A stretch of DNA of 64,000 nt from Rhodocollybia butyracea (Eukaryota; Basidiomycota; Agaricomycetes; Agaricales; Omphalotaceae). A program made the position numbers and the translations under genes. Below are positions 32,191 through 44,959 of this stretch, piece after piece; the stretch's first letter is position 1; every line of letters begins with the position of its first letter. The stretch lies in contig JADNRY010000191.1 of the NCBI GenBank assembly GCA_015501585.1, positions 1-64,000 on the forward strand, in the 5' to 3' direction. Below the pieces are notes generated by a model. The model ran no database searches. It had not been told where the DNA came from and saw nothing but the letters and a program-made list of their open reading frames with translations.

Positions 32191-35100
32191 ACGTACACAA
32201 CACGAATGACAACACAACGGGCAGGGTAAAAATCTGGCAACAAAATCTAAACAAATCGGCACAAGCACAATTTAACATGTTATTCAATACTGACGAAACA
32301 TTTGACATTCTAGCCATACAAGAACCAAACATCGATAAGTTTGGCAACACGAAAGGCCTCCCTCACTATCACCCCATCTACCCAGCCCCACACTATGACA
32401 GTCACGAAAGGAAGAAACAAACGAGGTCGATAATAATGGTAAACAAACGCCTATCCACAGGTGCCTGGAAGGCAATCCCGATTCGACACTCCGACATCAC
32501 GGCAATACAGATCACCGGAGAATTCGGGACGCTCAGGATAATCAACTTGTACATTGACGGCAACCACGACGAGGCTCTTCTTGCCATTAAAACATATATG
32601 CAATCCACAGATGCTTTACTCACAACAAATGGCCCACTTCAGTATGTCTGGCTAGGAGATTTCAACCGTCACCACCCAATGTGGGACGAACATAGGAACA
32701 ACCACCTCTTCACGGCAGCAAACCTAAGAGCAGCACAATACCTTATTGACTTAACAGAAGAGCACGATATGACAATGGTCCTCCAACCAGCCATCCCTAC
32801 TCTAGAAGCCCTGAACACGAAGAACGAAACGAGAGTTGACAATGTTTTTTGCAGCGAAACTTTAACAGGGAAAATCACACGATGCTACGTAGACCCCAAA
32901 CTCAGACCTCCGCTTACTGACCACTACGCTATTATCACAGAAATTGATCTACTACTGGAAACAGCGCCCCAACGACCTAAACGAAACTGGAGAAAGACCG
33001 AATGGGACGTATTCTTAGCAGACTTCATCAATGCAATGGACAAACTGGCAGAACCTACGGAAATTACAACAATAGAAGAATTCGACACACGCCTAAAAAA
33101 CGCTGGAAGAAACCATATGGGAAATAATCGACAAGCACGTACCGTCAACCAGGATCCTGGAGACCTCTGGTCTTCTCGGAAGGCCTTGCCCGCCTGCTAA
33201 ACAGCGTAGTCTGTGACGAGGCGATGAAAGAATCAGAAATCCACTCACTCCTCCCAGCAATGCAATTCGGAGGAAGACCAGGCCGCAGCACAACCGACTC
33301 GATACATCTTCTCCTCTCAGTGATTAAGAAGGCATGGAGAACAAAAAACGTGGTCACAGTACTCGCCCTGGACATCAAAGCAGCATACCCGAGCGTGGAC
33401 CTAGGAGTACTCACACACGAGCTCTGTCTAGCGGGCATACCAAAAGCAATCACAGATTGGCTCGAAAGGAGGTACCGTAACAGACACACACAGATGGTAT
33501 TTGACGATTTCATCACCAGGCCATTCCAACCAGCAGGAGGACTCGACCAAGGGGACCCTGGCGCCACTTTCCAGTACATATTCTACAACAGCGGATTACT
33601 ACAGCTCATACGCAAAAAGGCCAAGGAACTCGGCCTACTCTTTATCAACGATGCCACACTAGTAGCATGGGCAAAAACGTTGGAAGAAACTCACGAACGA
33701 ATCAATCAACTCATGAACAACCCGGGAGGAGTACTCGATTGGGCCCACCGCCACAACTGCACATTCGGAATCGAGAAATTTCAGCTAGTGGACTACACAC
33801 GTAAACGAATACAGCACCCAACACTACCGCGAAAAACCATCCCCGCAAAAGGTGACGCGATGATCATAGACGGAAAAACCATCCCAGTAAAAGATAAAAT
33901 AAAACTCCTCGGAGTTCAACTCGACAGGGAACTACGATACAAAGAGCAAGGAGCAGCAGCCATTGCCAAAGGACAGACCTGGATCTCCCAGTTCAAACAA
34001 ATCTCGAGGACAACCGGAGGCGCAACATCCAAACACGCCAGAGAATGGTACATAGCAACATTAAAGAGTGGCATGCTCTACGCCGCCGACGTCTACTTAA
34101 CTCCACAACACCACCCAGGCAATCAATCCAGAAACCGAACAGTCAGACAAAAGGTACAAAGAGGGGTAGTCAGCAAACTAACATCCATACAGCGACAGGT
34201 TGCCATAATTATTACGGGCGCCCTATCCTCCACACCTACAGACCTACTAGATATACATGCCGACCTACTCCCCATGCCACTCGCCATCGACAAAACACGC
34301 CAAGCCGCGGGAGTACAAATTGCCACGCTCCCAGACACGCACCCTCTCACAAACCACGCCCAGAAGGCATCGACTTGATACATCAAAAAACATTTTTCAC
34401 CTCTCCACGACCTCATGAACACCTTCAGCCTAAACCCAAAGAATATGGAGAAGAAGCTAGCGGTACGCAACCCAGCAGGATGGCAGTCAGGAATCACCAT
34501 TAGGGAATGGACAGACAAAGAGGACGCAATAAAGAAGATACAAGGAGATGAAGCAGAATATCAGATCTACACAGACGGCTCAGGGATAGAAGGAAAAGTG
34601 GGAAGTGCAGCGGTCCTCTACAAAAATGGACAAAAACTCTCATCGCTCCATTTACAGTTAGGAAAACTTGAGGAACACGAGGTCTTCGAAGCGGAATCAA
34701 TAGGTCCAACGCTCGCACTGGAACTTCTCAAAAGGCAACAACAGGTAACCTCCGTATCCATATGGATCGACAACACAGCAGCGATAGCGGCAACAGGCAC
34801 GAACATCTCAGGACCCGCACATTATCTCATGGACCACTTCCACAAACTCTATCATGCAGTAAAACGACGACATACACAGATGGAAATCACAGTAGGATGG
34901 GTACCAGGTCACGAAGGAATAGAGGGAAATGAGGCCGCCGACGAGGAGGCGAAGAAAGCGGCCACCAGAGGATCGAGCCCCGCATCACAGCTACCCGCAG
35001 TACTTCGCAAAAAACTCCCGAAAAGCGCCACAGCCACGCGTAAAACCTTCACGAAAGAACTCAACCACACAAGGGATATCATGTTTCAGAAATCGCCACG

Positions 35101-35527
35101 ACACCGAGCCTTCACTTGCATCACCAAAGACAAGGCAACAAAGGCCGCGCGCAAGTTCAGGGACATGACGATGGGCTTTCCCAAACCACTCACCAGCATC
35201 CTCGTACACCTACGCACCAACCACAACTTCCTATACAAACATCTTCATCGAATAGGAAAGATGGATGAACCAACTTGCCCGTGCTGTAAACGAGCAGTCA
35301 AAGACGCCTTCCACTACCTGCTACAATGCCCAGCGCATCGCAGATCCAGGACCATACTACGCACAGCAGTCGGACGGAAAAGCATGACCATGGAAGGGCT
35401 TCTAGACAATGGATCATCGCTCAAGGCTCTCTTCCAGTATATCAACAATACACGCAGATTCCATCATATCTTCGGGGAACTCCCACCCATAGCAGACAAA
35501 GAGGAAGAAGAAGAAAAAGAGAAGTAA
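32187..35527 (+). pseudogene. LINE ORF2: endonuclease, reverse transcriptase, RNase H (internally deleted)
   Basis: Endonuclease (32187-33150): KIWQQNLNKS, LAIQEPNID, WLGDFNRHHPMW and LTDHYAII match the apurinic-like fold with its DFNxHHPxW catalytic block. The reading then jumps at about 33145-33180 to LLPAMQFGGRPGRSTTDS, so roughly 300 residues, including the linker and first RT blocks, are gone. RT (33190-34378) has LALDIKAAYPSVD and GLDQGDPGATF, but the catalytic box reads FIND at 33641-33652, with Asn for the first Asp. RNase H (34415-35527) has TDGSG, EAES, WIDN and EAADEE, then a CPCC...H...C knuckle. A stop at 34376 separates RT and RNase H. Not functional. Confidence 0.85.
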
Positions 35528-35893
35528 CAAAGAGGGAGAGGCGAAATAGAAGCAGATGGACGAGACCAGGAGTAAAGGTCGACAGGAGAGCTCTAAGACG
35601 AGCAAAGGACGAGCAGGGCTAGATCCCCTTTTCCCTCTTTCACCTTATTTTTATCACTAATCTCAAAAACTACCCTACTCACCTAATATTCACTTACGAC
35701 CCCGCACCACGGCGCTACAGCCTGGCAGCACATATTATCGCGTCTACACGCGTCGAGTCTCGCTCTGGCGGGCTCATGCATATGCGAAGTTATACCACAA
35801 GTCTCGGATAAAACTACCCAATACATAGACAAACATACGCCGTAGAGTACTGCCTACCATATCCCTCGGGACAAAGGGCAATAAACAAGGATT

Positions 35894-35924
<31 letters not shown>
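35528..35924 (+). other. LINE 3' UTR and poly(A) tail
   Basis: Non-coding 3' region ending in an A-run of about 30 at 35895-35924, directly before the target-site copy. Confidence 0.8.
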
Positions 35925-35929
<5 letters not shown>

Positions 35930-36377
35930 TCGCGTCTTTTCCTTATTTATCCCGTTGACTTCATCCGAGTCCAAAAGATTCTTTATCCTTCGATTCTCGC
36001 TGAGAAATAGTTCAATATTGCATCATCTATTTACCTGGTGAATTTTCTACGATATTCTATGTACAAACTTCGCTAGTATAAGTAGAATAGAATTCCAACA
36101 AATCAGATCAGAATTCTCTCTGCTATCTGACAGCTAGACTGATATCAGCCCGACTTGGATAAGCGGATACTTCACTTTGCAAAGTGAAGGGTCTTTGCAA
36201 AACTTACTCGAAACCTTACATTCATTGTAAGTCCCCCAGAATTGTAGCTACCTGTTTATTTCTTACGAGCTCAATGGTTACTTCTATCCAGAAGAACCAA
36301 TATATTTTTTTGTCGACACTTTACTTTCACCGAACGCCCCACCACCATACTAGGATTTATTACTCTACTCTACACCT

Positions 36378-37691
36378 ATGTCCGAAGTCACCTTGGACCA
36401 ACTTCGTGCGGTCCTCAGCCCCGAGGCCTTCGACGTTATCGCCCCTTTGTTCACCAACCTCGCTCAACGCCTTCAAGCCAGCGAAGGGCGAGTAGAAGAA
36501 CTTCGACGTGAGCAAATTTCCACAGAACGTCTCACTGAGACATTCCAAAATGCTTTGTCTCACCTTACTCTTCCAGCTGCACCCGCTCAGCCTGCTCCTT
36601 CTGGAACAGCTACCGCTCGAGCTCCTCTGCGCACTGAACTCCCTACCTTCAAGGGTCTTCCTGCTGAGAATGTTAGTGCTTTTATTTCGATCTCCCAAGA
36701 TTTATTAAAAGCTACTCACATCGCTCAGGAGGACTGGGGAGTCATCGTAAGTGGATGCTTTTGTGATGCTGCTCAGACTTGGTACTTAGCCAAGAAGCAA
36801 CAGAATGGAGATCAGCCCCTCGACTGGAACACTCTTCAACAGGCTCTCCGAGCTCAGTTCGAACATCCTGCTTGAACCGACAAAATTCGAAACAGCTTGA
36901 ACCGCTGCAACTACAAAGGTAATGTCTCCGAGTTCATTCCGCGTTTTCAGAAGCTTGAAATGCAACTCTCACCTACAGACATGACCTTTGGAGATCGTAA
37001 GTTCAACTTCTTTCGAAGTCTCCCTCCAGAGCTATGCTTCCATATTTCTAACTCAAACCCATCTTTGATGGCTGACGTTTATGAAGCAGCGCGGGTATAC
37101 AAGCGTTACAAACGCACTTCAGGGAGTAACTCGAACTCCCGTACCTCGGATCCTCGACTTCGTAACCAAAAGAACGGCAATGGATCTTCATCCAGCAATG
37201 GGAATTCCTCCTCAATGTTCCCATCCTCAGCGGCATCCACAGCCCCCGCTCCTATGGATCTCGATGCATTCTTGACTACTCCTTCTCGTCCGGACAAGTC
37301 TAGGTTGCGGTGCTTCAACTGTAACCGACTCGGTCACTTCTCCAAGGACTGTCGAATGCCGTGCAAGAGGACCCAGCAATCTTCGAACCTACCTAACAGA
37401 CCACAACAACCTATGTTCCATATTGCGGATCCGGATCCCCTCCATCCAGGACATATGCATGTCGTTGGACAACCTTCTGCGAGGTCTCAGCGAGTTCCTA
37501 CTCTCCTTGGTCGAGCAGCAAATCACTTCAACAACCCAAAAAAGAAGGTTCACCAGAACGATGTCAACCAGTTCTTGGCCAACATGGAAACTCAATCAGT
37601 CCCAAAAGCTGAACTCGATGACACTCCACTTTCTGCTAACTTCTTCACTATCGACCTCAAAGGTAGTCCGGATCTTACCTTACCAATTTAA
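36378..37691 (+). pseudogene. gypsy gag (capsid/nucleocapsid)
   Basis: ATG 36378 opens MSEVTLDQLRAVLSPEAF. The capsid region (LPTFKGLPAENVSAFI) continues through a TGA at 36873 to LNRCNYKGNVSEF, FIPRFQKLEMQLSPTD and FRSLPPELCFHI. The CCHC knuckle is CFNCNRLGHFSKDC (about 37315-37360). A Ser/Asn-rich hinge precedes it. The internal TGA stands where Arg fits. A TAA at 37689 separates this part from the protease. Confidence 0.85.
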
Positions 37692-38315
37692 TCAGCCACT
37701 GTTCGAGGACGGCCTAAGCGTTTCAAACCCGGATCAATGAGAGAGGTCCATATCATCGCCGACACTGGAGCTCGGGACAACTACATCCGTAGCAACGTTG
37801 TTAAGTATATTGGCGCTGATTACTTCAGTCTAGGACATCCTCGAGAAATCGCTGGCGCGGGTCAAACATTCACCAAAGGTTTCGCACAGTTCACCTTGAA
37901 GATAGGTCCTATCGAGGAGACTGTACTTGCTTGGGTTCTCGAGCAAGAGACCGGTTTCCGATATGATCTTCTTCTTGGTTGGATGTTCCTCGCTAAACAT
38001 AATGTTGTCTTCAACTGGAATGATTCAACACTCGACATCCTCTTGCCAAAGACTAAGGTCACTGTCAAGGTCCAGGCAATACCAAATCCAAACTCCCTTC
38101 CAGTTCAAGATGTCTACATGGCCGAGATCAGTGAAGGTTATACCGAACTTCCTCATGAATCATATACTTACACCGACGATCCAGGAATTGCCTCTATCAC
38201 TGAAGTTGAGAGCGAAGATGAATCTCCGGGTATCCCTCCATCTTCTGACTCTGAGACTCCTTCACTTACTACCGATAATTCATCCACAGATACTTCAACT
38301 CCTAGTACCGACACT

Positions 38316-39349
38316 CCTATGCCTTTCATCACTCAGGAGTGAATAAGTTAGCCAAAACTCAGGCCACAGGCCCATAAATTAAGCGGATCATGAAGTGCTA
38401 TGTACTGAATACATGCATGTAAGTAACTAAAGGAGTGCATACTACAAAACAGAGTTGAAAAAGAAAACACAAAACAAACATACATTGGTTTGTACAGTTA
38501 CATCAAGATAGAAAGAGGGAGAGGAGGGAGGGTGATGAAAAATCAACTTGATCAAGCAAGATCTAAGTCAGATATCAGTCAGTATACAGTACAGAGGCAA
38601 AAAAACATCGATCTAAGCGCACTGAGAGCCCTGATATCCAAGATCTGACAACTAGGTCGACTTCAGAGGCTGTAGATGTGTATAGATCTGTTATGGATGT
38701 GTTATGGGCTCTGTTCAGTGAAAGATCAGATAGATCAGTGAAAAAGTGCACCAATTCCTTTGATCTGAGACTCTGTGAGCAAAAGCTAGAGTCTGTGCAG
38801 TCAAAAGGAGGTGCTGTGAGGTGATGTTTGAGCTATCAGAGCTGTATAGAGTGGACAGATGTCCTTACCAGTCACCAAAAGCGAAGTTGATGGTGGGGGA
38901 AGGAAGGAAAGAAGCACAGGACCTTGTCTGATTTCTAATCATGTTCTCACAGGCCTCTGCTCGGAACTCCGGCACCTGTGAGAGCTAGAAACTCGACAGG
39001 GACACTGGCTGATCATCTGTCCAAAGTGGCAGCTGACCAGAGGTGGTCATGTGCTGAAAAACTCGAAATGCAAAGTCCAAGTTAGAGAGCTGGATTTCGA
39101 AAATGAAATTGCGGAAGAACAAAGATAGGTAGCGCTTCGATTCTTTTTGCGATTTGTTAAGGACATGATAGAGTACCTATGACAGTAATAGCAGGACCGC
39201 ACGGTACTGCGATGAAGCGTGCCGGACTTGCAATGAATTCATGTGCACTGAAAAGTGATGAATTGTACATTGCAAGTCCTGGATTGTATCTGTTGTTTGC
39301 AGAGGCCTTCAGAAAGTCTCCCTACCCTTGGAATCCGCCTTCATGTCGA
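38316..39349 (-). mobile_element. solo terminal repeat of a Ngaro-like tyrosine-recombinase element
   Basis: Inverted relative to the complete element at 55775-61466. Its left edge is the reverse complement of that element's 3' end (AAAACTCAGGCC, CATAAATTAAGCGGATCATG). Its right edge is the reverse complement of the 5' end (CCCTACCCTTGGAATCCGCC, TTCATGTCGA). The termini match closely while the middle (38880-39230) has diverged. It is 1,034 bp against 1,311 bp for A2-B2. It probably arose by recombination between the element's repeats. Host pol codons on both sides join in frame with no duplicated target bases that can be assigned. Confidence 0.82.
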
Positions 39350-42300
39350 CCTAAAACTGATTCTGACACCACGACGGGGGCTTCCTTTGGTCAGAAACTC
39401 AAAACAAAAGTTATGAAAATGTTTCCGAAGATGTTTTGGAAGACGGTAGGTTACCCTCCAGCTCGACGTTGGGTCCACCACATTGACACCGGTAATGCGC
39501 AGCCTTTTAAAATTCGCGGTCGACCCCATTCTCCCCGCGAAAACCTGGAGATCAAGAAGTTCGTTGAAGACTCCCCGCAAAAAACCTGGAGATCAAGAAG
39601 TTTGTTGAAGATGCTCTCGAACAACAAGTTATCGAGCCATCGGACTCACCTTGGTCTTCACCCTTGCTCTTGATCCCCAAAAAGAACGGTACGCTTCGTC
39701 CTTGCGTAGATCTACATGCCTTGAACAATCTAACAAGAAAAAATGCATATCCTCTTCCCCGAATCGATGAATGTTATGTTTACCTCAAAAACGCAACTAT
39801 TTTCACTACTCTCGATCTTAAATCCGGCTACTGGCAAGTTCGAATTGCTGATGAAGACCGTCCCAAGACTGCTTTCACCTGCAGATATGGTCATTTTCAG
39901 TTTCGTGTAATGGCCTTTGGACTGACTGGAGCTCCCGCTACATTTCAAAGTATGATGAATGACATTCTCCACCGGTATATTGACAAGTTCGTAATGGTAT
40001 ACCTTGATGACATTGTGATTTATTCTAGCTCTCCGGAGGAACATGAATCTACTCACTGCTCTGGCGGAGGAAGACCTCGTTCTCAACCTTGACAAGTGTA
40101 CCTGGGCGCAATCAGAACTCCTGTACCTCGGTCATCTTGTATCTGGCAATGGTATTCAGGTCAATCCTGATAAAGTGCGGGCGGTACTCGAATGGCCCAT
40201 ACCTTCGAATATCACTCAACTTCGCGGGTTCTTGAATCTTGCTGGCTACTACCGACGTTTCGTACGTGGATTTGCTAATCAAGCTCTACCACTCACTAAC
40301 CTTCTCCTCGGTGCTCCAAAGAAGGGTTCTGTGATCACTTGGTTGCCCAAATGCACTACTGCATTCGAATCCTTGAAACGCTCTCTTATGAATGCTCACA
40401 TCCTGATCCATCCAACTCCTTGGAGGGTCTTTGTCATTGACACCGACGCTTTGGGCTTCTGTCTCGGAGCTGTTCTTCAACAAGCATTGACTCCATTCAA
40501 GGATCTTGACGAAGGGAGGGATGAGAGTAAGTCCCCTAACTGCTTTGACTTCAAAGAAAAAGACTTACGGCCAATAGCTTTTGAGTCATGAAAAATGTCA
40601 CCAACTGAACAGCAATACTCAGCACAGGAACGGGAAATGTTAGCTGTAGTTCACGCATTGAAGAAATGGCGAGCATTTATTGAAGGTTCTCCTATCGTGG
40701 TACGTACAGATCATGAATCGTTGAAGTATTTCCACACTCAAAAACATCTCAGTCGTCGCCTTGCCCGCTTCAATGATGATATTGCCCACTTCGACGTCAA
40801 GATCTTGTACCGCCCCGGTTTTGCACAAGTCGCTGCTGATGCTCTGTCTCATTGAGAAGATCATCCAGATGTTCCGGACATCGAGTATCAGCCGCTCTTT
40901 GCTATTGAAGTCAATCCCGAATGTCATTCAGCAATATTCGACATCTTGGAACAAAGAAGAATCACCTTACTATTTGGAAAGGAAGTTGCAGTTGCGAACA
41001 GCGGAGGGGGAAATTATTTGGTGAGTAACAAACGCCTGTACCGAGACATCAGCCCAGCTGAAGCAACGGAACCACAGATTGTCCTTGTACCCACCTCGGT
41101 TGCTGAAGCTCTCGGAATCATTCGTAGTCTTCACGTTGACTTGGGGCACTTGGGAATCAATGCGGTTGCTGATTGTCTGCGAACTCGAGTCTGGATGCCA
41201 TATTCGCAGGAGATGGTAGAATATACGGTACGTACCTGCGACCAGTGCCAGTTCACCAAGCGAGACGCCATTCCTTCACAGCCGATGTTTCCTCTTCCTC
41301 GAGTTGGCGCGGGCGATGTATGGTCCTTTGACTTCATTGGACCATTGCCTAAAACAAAAAAAGGAAGTCAATACCTCCTCACCTCGATGGACATGGGCAC
41401 AGACTTCACCTTCGCCATTGCACTTCCTCAACGTTCCGCCGACACAGTTATCCAACTGCTCCGTCAAGTTATATCTTTGTTTGGGAAGCCAAGGGCAATC
41501 CTAACCGACAACGGTGAGGAATTCATGTCTTATGCTCTTCAGAATCTCTTACAAAGACTTACCATCGAATACCTACACACCTCGCCATACCATCCTCAAA
41601 CTAACGGCCGCCTCGAAAAATTCAACGATACTCTAGTTCAAATCTTAGGTCGGTTCTGCGCTCCTGGCAATCAGAACGAGTGGGACGAGTACGTACCGGA
41701 TGCTCTCCTTGCTCACCGCGCTCACAAAAATCCTAGCACTGGAGTATCTCCCGGGCGTATGCTCTATGGCTTCGAGCCTCGTCTTCCTGGTGATTCCGTC
41801 TTCGGTACTCTTTGGATTCCTCTTACCGACGCGGAAATTGCTACGCTTCAAGAACAACGGCTCGAACACATCCAAAATCTTGAGCAATATCGAGAAGAAG
41901 CCAACCCAAAAGTGTTGGAACAACTGGACACGGAAGCGGCAAAGCGAGAGGCAGAGTACAAGGAAAGAGGGCTTGGAATTGGAGACCTGGTCCTGAGGAA
42001 GAATGAACGTCAGTCCAAGATTCATCCTCGCTGGGATGGACCTTTTATTATTCGTGATGTATCCAATAAAAATACTTACCAGCTCATGACTAGGAACGGA
42101 TACGTTCTTCGTCACCTCTACAACGGCCTCAGGCTCCGACCCTACCACTCAAAGGACCGCTCAGACTTTCCTGATCCTTCCCTCTGGTACGCCTCTGCTG
42201 ACCTTCAGAGCCTGTTCGGCCACGGATTTGGATTTGGATTTAGAAATCCGAAGTTACTGTATATAGTATAGTGCATCTTACATAAATGTGACACTGGGTG

Positions 42301-42374
42301 ACCCGACGTGATAAAAGCTTTTCTCTAAAGTCTAACGTCGCGAGACACGTTATACATCCGTTTTTGCTATCAGC

Positions 42375-43530
42375 ATGGTGCGCGGTGCCGATTCAGCCAA
42401 CTGGGATGACCCCGATGACACGCGAGCCATCGTGGATTTCTTTTCTTCTGCAGAAAATCGCGGAAAATTGGGGCAAGGAGGGAATCCGACCAGTGCTGGG
42501 CTGGAAGAATGTGCCAAGTTCATGGCTGAGACACGTCCAGTGACGAAAGGTAGTCCTAAGACCGGACCGAAAATTGGTACACGCTGGAAAGTTGTACGTA
42601 TTCTTTCTCCTCTTACCGCTTCCATGTCAACGAAGTGTATACATATAGATTAAATCAATTCACAAAGCTATTCTTGGTGCTAAACAGAAGACATACCCAG
42701 GCATTTCGGGCTGGAATTATGACAACAAACATGGCTTTGGTGTCACAGAGGTCAATGAAGATGCATGGAAATCCTTTTCCGCTCAGCATTCCATCTTCAA
42801 ACCATTCAAAACTCGTGGATGGGACCTTTTTGATAAGGTTCATGACATTCTTCCTCCCACCGCACGAGGAAAGTATGTTTACAATGGATCTCGAGCACAG
42901 GCCGCCCATGCTCCAGTTCCATTTGCACCTGAATTCGAGGGTCAGGACAGTCCGCAGGCTTCCCAGGCTTTTGAATCTGAGCAGAACCGATCTTCTCCCT
43001 CTCGTTCTCCCACTCCGGCTCCTGAAACACCCGCTACTGGCCGTGTACTTCCCAGTTCACAGATCTTTGGTCCCCCTATCATGACACCTGGTCAGTCGGT
43101 TGCTTCAGTGTCCAGTCGTACACCAGGTTCCTTGACCACACCAACTTTGGCTTTGAAGCGTGCAGGGCCTGGGATGGATCCAGATGATTTTGAATCTCCC
43201 TGGAGTGGTTCGAAACGCACAAAACTCACTGGCCCTGAAGCTCTTAATAATATCTCCCACTCAATCGACAATGTGGGTAATGCAATTCGAGAGAGCTTGC
43301 CTGCTCCGAAACAGTCATCTGCTGTCTCACCCGCTAAGAAAGCTGGAATCGCTCGGGATCTGGCCCGGAAGGATAGAGATGCAGGTATTATTACTTCCGC
43401 TGATTTTACTCGACTTCTTCTTCTGTTCTCGGAAAAGCCTTCTGCTTCCGATGCTTATATGCATGCATTGGATGATGAACGTGGTGATATTGCTTACGCC
43501 TTACTTAATCCGAACAGCCTCTATTTTTAA
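42375..43530 (+). CDS. Myb/SANT-like DNA-binding protein of the Harbinger element
   Basis: Accessory protein that in this superfamily binds the terminal repeats and helps import the transposase. The start is MVRGADSANWDDPDDTRAIV, a Trp-containing helical Myb/SANT-like domain (about residues 1-100). An intron follows WKV (GTACGT donor at about 42595); coding resumes near 42660 with HKAILGAKQKTYPGISGW and VTEVNEDAWKSF. The middle is Ser/Pro-rich and disordered. The C-terminus (KAGIARDLARKDRDAGIIT) is helical and ends at TAA 43530. The stop is 24 bp from the transposase stop, tail to tail. Further introns near 42868-42880 and elsewhere were not fixed with certainty. Confidence 0.75.
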
Positions 43531-43553
43531 TACATAGTATCATACTATATGTG

Positions 43554-44959
43554 TTAGTCTAATGGCTCAATACCCCTTTGAATAAATTCATTGTCTATGT
43601 CCATAGCCGCTGCAGCCTGATCTGCCAAAACATGACTGTACTGGGCCCACATTTGATTCGCAATTACATCTCTTGCACTCTCTGCACGTTGCTTTTCTAC
43701 CCTCGAAGTTTTTTCAGAAGTTTTGAGCCGTCCAAAATCAACTTCTTCATCCCGACGAAAGCCTGGTAAGTCATCGGTTACATCCTCTCGGAGAAATCTT
43801 TCAATATCCATAGCATCATGTTCCATGATGAAATTGTGGAGAGCAACAAGTGCAACTGGTATTTGAGCCTGAATCTCCATGGAATAATGAGGGGGATAAC
43901 TGAGGATTGCCCAGCGGGATTTGACAACTCCAAAAATACGTTCAACAACATTGCGTGCTGATGCATGCCGCAAGTTGTACAACTCTTTGGCATTCACAGG
44001 CCTAAGTACCTGCATCAAACGGAGTGTGAAGTCAATATTCCAGAACAACTCACCGCTGTCCAACACGTCCCCATTCTGCCAGATGATAGCGAACACCTCG
44101 ATATGGTACAAGGAGATTGTCACAGATGCCAAATCCAGCATCAGCTAAATAGCACTTGCCAGCAGGAATAGGGAAATCTGCAAGCCTTGCTGTTGCATAC
44201 ATCTGCGAGTCAGCTGCACATCCATCCCATCCACTGATAAACAGCAGGAAGCACATTTGGAAGTCAACAACAGCAAGACAGTTCATTGTAATGCCGCCTT
44301 TCCGGTTCCGTGCATTGTGAATGTCTTCAGCAGAAGGAGTGCAGTTGATATGAGTACCATCAATGGCACCAAGGACATGAGAAAAAAATGGCCAGAGCTT
44401 GGGATTGAGCCGGATCTCATCTGGAACAGGATCATCTGCATCTGGAAGGTGAACAAAGCGATTGTAGAAAGCAGGTGAGGACAGAATCCCAGCCATTTTT
44501 GTAAAATGTCTATGAATCAAATTAGTGAAGGTATTGAGTACAAGAGTGCAGTCACCAGTGTACTTACTCTGCAATAGTAGATTTACTATGTTGGAACCTT
44601 TCAGCAACATGATCAACTGAAAGGCCTGTGACACAGGTGTACAGAAAGATTGCCAGGGACTCGTCAAGGTATATCTGTGTTTGTTGGTTCTCTACATAAC
44701 CCAAGAGATGGATTTGCACAACAAGTGCAAGAAAAACATACTTCTGCATCCCAAAGTTGATCCTCATTTTATCAGGATGCCCACAAAGAAGCTCATCAAG
44801 CCATGCACGTCCTTGTAGCGAAGAATCATGCAGAGGCTGCTTGCAGTAGTGTGGAGCTGCATAGGTAGCCACCCCTAGTACTATATACTGCATGACACTA
44901 GTTGTGATGAGCGCGAGCCGTCTTCGAAGCTCAGTATCATCTTCTGGTGCTTGTTCCAT
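43554..44959 (-). CDS. Harbinger (HARBI1-like) DDE transposase
   Basis: Cuts and pastes the element. Exons 44959-44568, 44509-44054 and 44001-43554, with introns of 58 and 52 nt, give 431 aa. The N-terminal helical region (LDELLCGHPDKMRINF) is followed by a helix-turn-helix-like segment, GLSVDHVAERFQHSKSTI. The catalytic core is D181 in GAIDGTHINC, D254 in CYLADAGFG and Glu near residue 303 in RNVVERIFGVVKSRW, then ALVALHNFIMEHD. That is the complete DDE set. I chose ATG 44959 (MEQAPEDDTELRRR) because upstream codons lack an ATG. No stop or shift was seen, so it may be active. Confidence 0.85.

Larger units (their letters stand above)
29852..35924 (+). mobile_element. Tad1/I-type LINE (non-LTR retrotransposon)
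   Basis: 6,073 bp inserted in the gypsy 5' LTR. It is flanked by an 11-bp target duplication, AAGCTTCGCGT, at 29841-29851 and 35925-35935, and ends in a poly(A) tail of about 30 nt. It encodes ORF1 with zinc knuckles and ORF2 with endonuclease, reverse transcriptase and RNase H in that order, the layout of the I/Tad1 group. Both ORFs are broken. Confidence 0.92.
29764..36174 (+). repeat. 5' LTR of the gypsy element, split by the LINE
   Basis: Two pieces: 29764-29851 (88 bp) and 35936-36174 (239 bp), together 327 bp. They align without gaps to the 3' LTR, with nine substitutions. The LTR end overlaps an 18-bp palindrome, TTCACTTTGCAAAGTGAA, at 36171-36188, where the primer-binding site should begin. 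Confidence 0.93.
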
